A stretch of DNA of 5,470 bases from Planctomycetota bacterium (GCA_018334735.1 JAGXLK010000214.1:1-5470); one strand, 5' to 3'. Positions 1 to 4,762 are shown, counted from the first letter of the stretch. A program made the numbers and translations. Notes: generated by a model from the sequence alone, not told the origin.

Positions 1-923
1 GACGGCATTTCGCTGGCCAGACCGATAGCCGGGGCGCTGTTATAGTTCCTGAGCTAACTCCTGGCACACGGGTTCTGGCATATGTTTTTAACCCCGAGAA
101 AAATGCGGCGGGAATTTTCGATACAGTTTTGCCGGCGCAAGACGGGAAAATGGAGGTCGGGAAACTGCTACCTGCGAAAAGCGGAAAGATCGTAATGACA
201 AATATGGAGGAGGAGCCTGTGGATGGGCGTATTTACGGGGTCATGAGCGCTGAGGGGGGACGGCAACGATTACGCTTGAATTCTCGTATGCTGGTAAAAA
301 AAAGAAAGGGAGTGTATGAGGTGAAAGGGATGGTTCCAGGGGCGACGTATAAAGTTACGGGGTGGGTCCGGGGTTATCGCAGGGGATGGCATGGGGGGTT
401 TAAGGAATGGAAAGTGGAAGGGGATGAAAAACATCCGAAACTTGCGCTAAAATTTGAAAGAGCGCAACGGCGGCGGCGGAGTTTAACGAACCCGGTGAAT
501 TCCAAAGCTGATTTCGTAAAAAAGGTGAAAGCCTTGAACAGCGCCGAATGGAAAAAGCAGGATCCTTACGCCCACCACTTGAGCTGGTGTATAGACGAAG
601 GTGCTATGGTGTTGGCAAACGCACGTGAACGCACTGTAAAGAGATTTCCGGGTCTTTTCGGATTCGACAATCTTGCTGTGAACAACGTGGCGTTTGGACC
701 GCGGAAGGTATGGGCTGCCACAAATCACGGTGTCATTGCGTGGGACCGCAAAATGGAGTCCTGGAGCCGCTATGCACCGGATGTCGAAAATCTCGAAATG
801 CCCGCCAAAACAGTCTCGACTTCAAAAAACGGAACAGTAAGAGTCGTGCTTGAGCCGCAGAAGGGCAAAGAAAAGGCCTATAAGTTCGATCCTTCGACGA
901 TGCGCTGGCACGAAGATAATTAA
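1..923 (+). CDS. Carboxypeptidase-regulatory-like / beta-propeller repeat protein, 5'-partial
   Basis: The reading frame (first full codon at position 3) is open from the left edge to the TAA at 921-923, giving 306 visible residues, so the real start lies outside the window. A TTG at 129 is not a convincing start, because the homology-like pattern continues upstream of it. Residues 7-28 and 103-118 carry the pattern 'G-x-[VY]-x-[IV]-x-x-[LM]-x-PG-x-x-[VY]-x-[VL]' (for example GVYEVKGMVPGATYKV), which is typical of carboxypeptidase-regulatory-like beta-sandwich repeats. A basic linker around residues 152-160 follows. Residues 235-256 (KVWAATNHGVIAWDR, then a W-S-R-Y motif) resemble a two-component-regulator-type propeller blade. 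Such domain mixtures are common in large PVC proteins. Substrate and location cannot be read from this fragment; an export signal would be in the missing N-terminus. It is followed by 375 bases without a clear gene, so it is probably not co-transcribed with the kinase. The domain call is fairly good; the function is unknown. Confidence 0.5.
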   Translation, partial: RHFAGQTDSRGAVIVPELTPGTRVLAYVFNPEKNAAGIFDTVLPAQDGKMEVGKLLPAKSGKIVMTNMEEEPVDGRIYGVMSAEGGRQRLRLNSRMLVKKRKGVYEVKGMVPGATYKVTGWVRGYRRGWHGGFKEWKVEGDEKHPKLALKFERAQRRRRSLTNPVNSKADFVKKVKALNSAEWKKQDPYAHHLSWCIDEGAMVLANARERTVKRFPGLFGFDNLAVNNVAFGPRKVWAATNHGVIAWDRKMESWSRYAPDVENLEMPAKTVSTSKNGTVRVVLEPQKGKEKAYKFDPSTMRWHEDN

Positions 924-973
924 TGCGGGGATGATTTTTTGCAAAGTCAGAAACCTTTTGGGACAGGGTATTT

Positions 974-989
974 AAATTAGATCTAATTT
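974..989. promoter_or_regulatory. 16-bp perfect palindrome, candidate operator
   Basis: AAATTAGATCTAATTT is perfectly self-complementary over 16 bases. Its last two bases overlap the first two bases of the candidate -35 hexamer at 988-993. A dimeric repressor or activator binding here would sit on the edge of the promoter. The sequence shows only the symmetry; the regulator and the role are inferred. Confidence 0.5.
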
Positions 990-1018
990 GACAAGTCGGT
1001 GCGAGATGGTAAGATAAT
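988..1018 (+). promoter_or_regulatory. Candidate sigma-70-type promoter for the kinase gene
   Basis: A consensus -35 TTGACA lies at 988-993. Two -10 candidates follow: TAAGAT at 1010-1015 (16-bp spacer, 4/6 match) and GATAAT at 1013-1018 (19-bp spacer, 5/6 match). Transcription would start near 1020-1026, and the next downstream gene is the kinase at 1299. The perfect -35 is the best argument; neither -10/spacer pair is ideal. Confidence 0.5.
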
Positions 1019-1129
1019 GCGAAAAGGAGTATTTAAGTTTAAGTTTGTTTGTAAGCTTTGGCCTATATATGGCGGGGGGAGAGAAAGAGGGCCGGTGCTG
1101 CCGCAGGTATCAAATACATTCTGTCTGGG

Positions 1130-1150
1130 GTTTTGTAAGACAAAACTTTT
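1130..1150 (+). terminator. Weak hairpin plus T-run, possible attenuator
   Basis: GTTTTGT (1130-1136) pairs with ACAAAAC (1140-1146) around a 3-base AAG loop and is followed by TTTT at 1147-1150. This has the shape of an intrinsic terminator, but the stem is AT-rich and the T-run short. It lies in the presumed leader of the kinase mRNA, so attenuation is possible. GGGG (1127-1130) could alternatively pair with CCCC (1158-1161), disturbing the small hairpin. Confidence 0.5.
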
Positions 1151-1203
1151 GTAGATTCCCCAAAAGCGGTGCGGGCATTGAGACTCTGGAGAAGACTGAG
1201 ACT

Positions 1204-1224
1204 GTGCGATCTTAAGATTGTCAC
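1204..1224. promoter_or_regulatory. Imperfect dyad / hairpin upstream of the kinase
   Basis: GTGCGATC (1204-1211) pairs with GATTGTCAC (1216-1224) around TTAA, with one bulged T and one G-T pair; the core ATCTTAAGAT (1209-1218) is a perfect palindrome. In RNA it would form an 8-bp stem with a tetraloop; in DNA it could be a dimer-binding site. It ends 75 bases before the kinase start. Function is inferred only from symmetry. Confidence 0.5.
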
Positions 1225-1298
1225 CTGACCGCGATTGAAATCTTTACATCTGTCGTCGGAACGCCCCCGAAATGCTGGTGGAAGGGAAGAAAAGGTAG

Positions 1299-2150
1299 AT
1301 GTTCAGGTGGTTAAAAGAAATAGGTGCAAACACAAAAGGGGTTGCGGGGTATGGATTCGATAAATTGATTTATGATGGACCTTTCTCGCGGGTCTACAGG
1401 GCTCACAATGAGGATTCGGGGAAGACTTTGGCCGTTAAAGCTCTGACCGAAAAAGGCAAACAATTTGCATCCAGGATGACAGAACGCACCGGTATTCCCT
1501 GGGAGGGGTGTCTTCTGGAAAGTTTTGCTCATCCTAATATCGTGAACTGTATCGATCATAGCGGTGATAAACCCGAGTGGGTGGCCATGGAGTTTTTGGA
1601 GTCTAAACTCACCAATCATCTTGAGCCCTGCCGGCACAGGATTCATGAAAATGAACTTATCAAGCTGGCGAGCCGAATCGTTTCTGCCGTTGCAGAACTC
1701 CACGAGCGACGATTCGTCCACCGGGATATATGCCTTGACAATATTTTGCTCGATGGTAACGACGAGCCGAAGTTGATTGATTTTGGCCTGACAGCGCCAA
1801 CGGGAGCCAGATTACCCAAAGATCGTGTTGGAACTCCCAGTTACATGGCGCCTGAGATGATCAAAAACGGCAGGGCTTCATACAGGGGGGACGTTTATTC
1901 TTTGGGAGTGCTTTTGTATGAAATAGTGGTAGGGAAGAAATTGTTTGCGGGCGCAGCTCGAACGACGAGAATGACGAGAAGTCTCAATGTTGAACCTATA
2001 CCGCCTTCTAAGAAAGGTATATATTGCTCTGAAGAATTTGAATCACTAATTATGAGGGCATTAGCAAAAGATTCCTCCGAGCGATTTGATTCGGCCCGCA
2101 TTTTGGAAACGAAACTTTTTATGCTCAGGAAGAGTCGTGGACTTCGATAG
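1299..2150 (+). CDS. Eukaryotic-like Ser/Thr protein kinase, single domain, soluble
   Basis: A 283-residue Hanks-type kinase that is essentially only a catalytic domain, with no membrane segment or sensor domain. Visible landmarks are a degenerate glycine loop GPFSRVYRA (27-35, keeping only the middle Gly), the VAIK-type Lys K47, the probable alpha-C Glu E69 followed by HPNIV (78-82), the catalytic loop HRDICLDN (141-148) with D143 and N148, DFG (161-163), GTPSYMAPE (178-186), the D198-x-x-SLG motif, and an ALAKDSSERF-type end of the C-lobe (254-263). The Lys expected two residues after the catalytic Asp is Cys145. Activation-loop Thr165, Thr168 and Thr179 could be autophosphorylation sites. 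Start: the ATG directly follows an in-frame TAG at 1296-1298, so no upstream extension in frame is possible; purine-rich AAGGGAAG (1282-1289) may serve as ribosome site. The FHA-membrane gene follows after 29 bases, so the two are probably co-transcribed and the kinase may mark Thr residues read by FHA domains. Identity is secure; activity is not. Confidence 0.5.
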   Translation: MFRWLKEIGANTKGVAGYGFDKLIYDGPFSRVYRAHNEDSGKTLAVKALTEKGKQFASRMTERTGIPWEGCLLESFAHPNIVNCIDHSGDKPEWVAMEFLESKLTNHLEPCRHRIHENELIKLASRIVSAVAELHERRFVHRDICLDNILLDGNDEPKLIDFGLTAPTGARLPKDRVGTPSYMAPEMIKNGRASYRGDVYSLGVLLYEIVVGKKLFAGAARTTRMTRSLNVEPIPPSKKGIYCSEEFESLIMRALAKDSSERFDSARILETKLFMLRKSRGLR

Positions 2151-2167
2151 GAAATGACTCGTTGTCT

Positions 2168-2172
2168 GGGAG
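2168..2172 (+). promoter_or_regulatory. Shine-Dalgarno GGGAG that decides the FHA-membrane gene start
   Basis: GGGAG lies 7 bases before the ATG at 2180, a standard spacing. The competing TTG at 2162 has only a weak GGA (2150-2152) inside and just after the kinase stop. ATG at 2180 is therefore preferred, dropping six residues from the longer reading. Confidence 0.5.
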
Positions 2173-2179
2173 CTTGTAC

Positions 2180-3145
2180 ATGGGGCAAGCAAAAAATAGT
2201 GAAACGGAATGCTGGCTCGATGTTATGGGACCGGAAATGGGAGATCGGCGCGTTCGTATTCCAAGTGAAGGTGTTATTGTGGGGCGGGCTAAAGGATGCG
2301 ATATAAGAGTTCCTGAGAAGTCCGTTTCGCGTCGTCATCTGCGATTTAAGCACGAAAATACAGGGTGTGTTGTCGAAGATCTTGGCTCTCACAATGGCAT
2401 GCTGGTCAATGGGAAAAAAGTACGGCGTGCTGAGCTCAAGGACGGCGATTTTGTTGATATCGGTGGATATAAATTGCTGGTAACGGTGAACGAAAGTCGG
2501 CAGGATAAGGCGCCGGCCGCTTTCCACATTCCGATTTTGGGACATCTAATGGCTCTGCTGGAATGGGAGGGTGTTCACCCGCTCCCCGTTGCAAGTGCTC
2601 TGGTTGTCCCGTTTGCTCTGTGGCACTGGTCCGCCGCTGTTCTGGCTGTTGCTATAGCGGTTCTTGGGATGGGGTTAATACGCTTGAGCGGTCACAGAGG
2701 AGCGGTTCTCTGTGTGAGTGTTGTTGTGCTGGCCCCAATCGCAGGTTGGTTAAATGCTGGCCCTCTGGGTGCCCGGGGAGCTGTGCGAGGCGGACAGATC
2801 TTCTGCAAAGAAAACCTGAGAAAAATCCAGCAGGCAATCGAAATGTACAGATCTCAACACGCCTGTTATCCCAAGAATTTGCAGGACCTTTTTGCGGAAT
2901 ATTTGGATAAGGAATCCCTGCACTACTCCTCCTCAAAAGACAAAAACATTTCCTGTATGTTGTGCGACCGGGGATCAAAAGGCTGCGAGAGAACAGAAAT
3001 AGCTGTTTGCATATTGCAAAAGGATAAGGGTATGGATCAGAAAGGATGGGTTTTGCGTGCGGATGGGGCAATCGAACGGATCGCGCAGGAAAAATTGGAA
3101 AATTTAATGACCGCCACAATGGCCCGAAATGAAGAATCGGATTGA
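2180..3145 (+). CDS. FHA domain - membrane region - pseudopilin-like head fusion protein
   Basis: 321 residues from the ATG (327 from an alternative TTG at 2162). Residues about 9-103 form an FHA domain, a phosphothreonine-binding module: IVGR with G35-R36, SVSRRH with S50, R51 and H53, then G69-S-H-N72-G73 and N77-G78, and an L-x-D-G-D-x-V strand. Residues about 132-192 are hydrophobic, probably three membrane segments (roughly 136-150, 151-169, 174-192). After a short linker, CKENLRKIQQAIEMYRSQHACYP (from C209) followed by L-Q-D-L, and near the end GWVLRADGAIERI, are the pattern of the soluble head of type II secretion pseudopilins (GspG/PilE-like) common in PVC bacteria. The classic prepilin N-terminus (GFTLIE) is absent, so it should not be processed like a pilin. 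Six cysteines in the C-terminal domain could form disulfides if it is extracytoplasmic. Lying 29 bases after the kinase, it is probably an operon partner, with FHA in the cytoplasm. Domain calls are firm for FHA and moderate for the pseudopilin head; the role is unknown. Confidence 0.5.
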   Translation: MGQAKNSETECWLDVMGPEMGDRRVRIPSEGVIVGRAKGCDIRVPEKSVSRRHLRFKHENTGCVVEDLGSHNGMLVNGKKVRRAELKDGDFVDIGGYKLLVTVNESRQDKAPAAFHIPILGHLMALLEWEGVHPLPVASALVVPFALWHWSAAVLAVAIAVLGMGLIRLSGHRGAVLCVSVVVLAPIAGWLNAGPLGARGAVRGGQIFCKENLRKIQQAIEMYRSQHACYPKNLQDLFAEYLDKESLHYSSSKDKNISCMLCDRGSKGCERTEIAVCILQKDKGMDQKGWVLRADGAIERIAQEKLENLMTATMARNEESD

Positions 3146-3187
3146 CAGGCGCAGAGTATAATCGGGGTCTTCCTTTTGATCGCCTGT
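3145..3187 (+). other. Inverted repeat just after the FHA-membrane gene
   Basis: ACAGGCG (3145-3151, starting on the last base of the stop codon) pairs with CGCCTGT (3181-3187) over a 29-base loop. There is no following T-run, so it is not a standard intrinsic terminator. It may stabilise the mRNA 3' end or be chance. Confidence 0.5.
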
Positions 3188-3207
3188 GCCTGATCTCGTA
3201 ATGCCCC

Positions 3208-3235
3208 TTGAAATTGGCGCAAAGGTTGTTATAGT
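3208..3235 (+). promoter_or_regulatory. Candidate promoter for the solo FHA gene
   Basis: TTGAAA (3208-3213, 5/6 match) is followed after 16 bases by TATAGT (3230-3235, 5/6 match); a second TATAGT lies at 3236-3241 but with too long a spacer. The transcript would begin near 3242 and reach the FHA gene at 3334 with a leader of about 90 nt. The 188-base gap after the previous gene makes a separate promoter reasonable. Confidence 0.5.
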
Positions 3236-3300
3236 TATAGTGGTCTGATGAGGTTTCTCGTTGGTGGGCGCATTGTTTATTCGAGGAAAGACTTGCTAAC

Positions 3301-3324
3301 AGGAGGAAAGGGTTTTTGGGAGGA
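3301..3324 (+). promoter_or_regulatory. Two successive Shine-Dalgarno sites before the solo FHA gene
   Basis: AGGAGG (3301-3306) sits 9 bases before an in-frame TTG at 3316, and GGGAGGA (3318-3324) sits 9 bases before the ATG at 3334. Both spacings are good. The ATG is preferred because of its codon and because the six extra residues MGGREK add nothing to the FHA fold; dual initiation is possible. Confidence 0.5.
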
Positions 3325-3333
3325 CGAGAAAAG

Positions 3334-3708
3334 ATGGCAGATGAGGGTCAGGACCAAAAATTCCATCAACTCGTTATTTTGCGGGGGGGAGGTAAGGGAA
3401 AGCGTTGGCTGCTGAAATCCGGGCAGGCGTATACAATTGGCCGGGATGCTGACAACGAAATCACACTGAATGATCAGTCAGTCTCACGCTCACATGCGCT
3501 TATTCATCAGGTTGATGGTGTATGGATGGTTCAGGATGTTGAGAGCACTCATGGGACCCATATTAACGAGGAAAGAGTGGACGGTCGTGCGCCGATTTTC
3601 CACAAAGACGTGCTACGTCTCGGGAAAACCTCTCTCGTTTTTGGGGCGGTTAAGCACCCTGAATTGCAGAAAAAGGCTGAAAAAGCTCATGAGCAAAAAA
3701 CCCAGTAA
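3334..3708 (+). CDS. Solo FHA-domain protein
   Basis: 124 residues from the ATG (130 from the TTG at 3316), almost wholly one FHA domain with no membrane segment or signal peptide, so cytoplasmic. Landmarks: an N-terminal strand HQLVILRGG (11-19), YTIGR with G36-R37, SVSRSHA with S51, R52 and H54, then DVESTHGTHIN (68-78) and a DVLRLGKTSLVF strand (92-103). The FHA signature around the second pThr contact is normally T-N-G-T; here Asn is replaced by His73 while Thr72 and Thr75 stay. A Lys/Glu/His-rich tail (107-124) follows. FHA domains bind phosphothreonine peptides, so a natural partner is the kinase two genes upstream or its targets. It probably has its own promoter (3208-3235). Family identity is strong; the ligand is unknown and the His substitution makes pThr binding uncertain. 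Confidence 0.5.
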   Translation: MADEGQDQKFHQLVILRGGGKGKRWLLKSGQAYTIGRDADNEITLNDQSVSRSHALIHQVDGVWMVQDVESTHGTHINEERVDGRAPIFHKDVLRLGKTSLVFGAVKHPELQKKAEKAHEQKTQ

Positions 3709-3763
3709 GTTCAGTTTTACTGTTGAGGGTGGCCGGACGTTTTCATGCAAATTTTAAATCTGT

Positions 3764-3777
3764 CCGCCGAATGGCGG
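3764..3777 (+). other. GC-rich hairpin between the FHA and AsmA-like genes
   Basis: CCGCC (3764-3768) and GGCGG (3773-3777) form a 5-bp stem with a GAAT tetraloop, extendable by two G-T pairs. No T-run follows (ACAATTA), so it is not a clear terminator. GTCCG (3762-3766) can alternatively pair with CGGAC (3734-3738), making two mutually exclusive folds upstream of the AsmA-like gene. Confidence 0.5.
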
Positions 3778-3825
3778 GTCACAATTAGCTGTAACCTCAG
3801 CCCCGGGCAGTGAAGGAACTCTAAA

Positions 3826-4611
3826 ATGCTGAAAAAGATTGTTTTCCCTGGCGTTATTCTTTTTCTAATCTTAATTATCGCCGGCGTGGTTTTATTTTTT
3901 AATCTCGATAAAATCTTCAAAATGGCAATCGAGAAGGGAGGCTCTCATATCTTGGGCGTCGAGACCCGTGTGGACAAGGCCGATGTATCCGTCTTCGGGG
4001 GGACGATCGACCTGTATGGATTGGAACTCGGCAGCCCGAAAAAATTCGAAGCGAAAGAAATGCTTGAGATAGGGCATGCTAAAATGGATGTGAAACTCGG
4101 TTCGTTTCGGGGCAAGGAACTTTTGATTAATGAAGTACTTGTGGATGATGCCGAAATGACCGTCGAGATAAAGGACGGCAAAACGAATTGGCAGGTTTTG
4201 GCCAGGCGTTTGGAGAGCAAAAAGGATGAAGAGAAATCGAAGAAACGTATTCGTATAGAGCGCGTGGCGTTTGAAGATGGAACGGTGAAAATGGCCGGCC
4301 TTCCCGGCGGGGTGTCGTCAGAATTTGCCCTGCCCAATATCGAGATCACGGACCTCTCAGCAGGCGGGGATGGCGGTCTTCCCCCCACAGACCTATTTTT
4401 GAAACTGATTGTCGAGGTATACGAGAAAATCAGCGGGAAAGCCAGAAAAGAATTGCCGAAGAGAGAAGTGGAGAGGATTTCCGATAGTTTGGGGCCCCTG
4501 ATTAAGGGAGCGGGAGAAATTCTCAAGGATTCCACAGAAGGTAAAGTCGGCGATGAAGTGAATGAAATTCTTAAGGGAGGGGAGAAGGGGGATGAGGAGG
4601 GCGGCGAATAG
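3826..4611 (+). CDS. Short AsmA-like membrane-anchored protein
   Basis: 261 residues, starting at ATG with AAGGA (3813-3817) 8 bases upstream. A short basic N-terminus (KK) leads into one strong membrane segment (about 5-26), then a mainly beta region (about 37-125) with the pattern seen in the N-terminal domain of AsmA-family proteins: an amphipathic helix, LGVETRVDKADVSVFGG (43-59), T-I-D-L-Y-G-L-E-L, a strand ending in M-D-V-K-L-G-S (87-93), L-I-N-E-V-L-V-D-D-A-E-M-T-V-E, and K-T-N-W-Q-V-L (119-125). A second strand pair (141-177) follows, then a helical charged segment (189-250) and a Gly/Glu-rich tail. AsmA-family proteins are inner-membrane-anchored and mostly periplasmic, and larger members belong to a bridge-like lipid-transfer superfamily; this one is far too short to bridge the envelope. 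It follows the solo FHA gene by 117 bases in the same direction and may share its transcript. The family call is moderately confident; the function is not known. Confidence 0.5.
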   Translation: MLKKIVFPGVILFLILIIAGVVLFFNLDKIFKMAIEKGGSHILGVETRVDKADVSVFGGTIDLYGLELGSPKKFEAKEMLEIGHAKMDVKLGSFRGKELLINEVLVDDAEMTVEIKDGKTNWQVLARRLESKKDEEKSKKRIRIERVAFEDGTVKMAGLPGGVSSEFALPNIEITDLSAGGDGGLPPTDLFLKLIVEVYEKISGKARKELPKREVERISDSLGPLIKGAGEILKDSTEGKVGDEVNEILKGGEKGDEEGGE

Positions 4612-4627
4612 TCCCAAAACAAGCGGG

Positions 4628-4648
4628 TAATCAGTGATCAGTAATCGG
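4628..4648 (+). repeat. Three tandem heptamers T(A/G)ATC(A/G)G
   Basis: TAATCAG, TGATCAG and TAATCGG follow directly one after another (4628-4634, 4635-4641, 4642-4648), a degenerate 7-base tandem repeat in non-coding DNA beginning 16 bases after the AsmA-like stop codon. The last two units supply the left arm of the larger inverted repeat ending at 4762. Confidence 0.5.
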
Positions 4649-4762
4649 TAAAAAAGAATGCCTGAAGGCGATTTCAATGGATCACTGTTTTCACTTGAAA
4701 TGAAGGGGCGCTTTTCGTTTCCATTGTCGCAACCTGTTGTCTGAAAGCCGCTTACTGATCAC
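4634..4762. repeat. 129-base inverted-repeat element
   Basis: The left arm GTGATCAGTAATCGG (4634-4648) is complementary to the right arm CCGCTTACTGATCAC (4748-4762) at 14 of 15 positions. Between the arms, CAATGGA (4675-4681) pairs with TCCATTG (4720-4726), and a further imperfect hairpin sits at 4697-4721, so the interior can fold in nested or alternative ways. It contains no coding capacity and resembles a small non-autonomous repeat (MITE- or REP-like) or a structured 3' UTR. No target-site duplication was identified, so mobility is not shown. Confidence 0.5.
4697..4721 (+). other. Imperfect hairpin inside the inverted-repeat element
   Basis: G4697-G4707 pairs with C4711-C4721 over 11 base pairs around a GCG loop, using three G-U pairs. 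Because G-U pairs are stable only in the + strand RNA, the fold favours a transcript running on from the AsmA-like gene. No T-run follows, so it is not a standard terminator. Confidence 0.5.

Larger units (their letters stand above)
924..1298. other. Intergenic control region upstream of the kinase
   Basis: No convincing gene is seen in these 375 bases on either strand. The stretch holds a 16-bp perfect palindrome (974-989), a promoter-like pair (988-1015), an AT-rich hairpin followed by four T (1130-1150), a long-range pairing of GCGGT (1166-1170) with ACCGC (1228-1232), a direct repeat TGAGACT (1179-1185 and 1197-1203), and a second dyad (1204-1224). If transcription starts near 1022-1025, the kinase mRNA would have a leader of about 275 nt, long enough for RNA-level control. 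No known riboswitch class is recognised. No strong terminator is seen for the gene ending at 923. Confidence 0.5.

Noticed and set aside
129..131. TTG as the start of the first gene
   Set aside because: The frame is open to the left edge and the carboxypeptidase-regulatory-like pattern already exists upstream of this codon, so the gene is 5'-partial.
1311..1721. 136-codon - strand frame opposite the kinase N-lobe
   Set aside because: The opposite strand encodes conserved kinase motifs throughout; no ribosome site or domain supports the - strand reading.
1895..2545. 216-codon open frame on the - strand
   Set aside because: It lies antisense to the kinase end and the FHA domain, both of which have clear family motifs; its own translation shows no recognisable domain.
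2563..2910. + strand frame with many Cys and Gly codons
   Set aside because: It is an out-of-frame reading of the hydrophobic segment of the FHA-membrane protein; composition is an artefact of that region.
2180..3145. FHA-membrane protein as a true prepilin
   Set aside because: There is no prepilin peptidase motif (G-F-x-x-x-E) before a membrane helix; only the head resembles a pseudopilin.
3248..3412. About 54-codon + strand frame starting ATG at 3248
   Set aside because: It has no good ribosome site and runs out of frame into the well-supported solo FHA gene.
3945..4622. 225-codon open frame on the - strand
   Set aside because: Its Ser/Pro-rich low-complexity translation is the shadow of the Lys/Glu/Gly-rich AsmA-like gene on the + strand.
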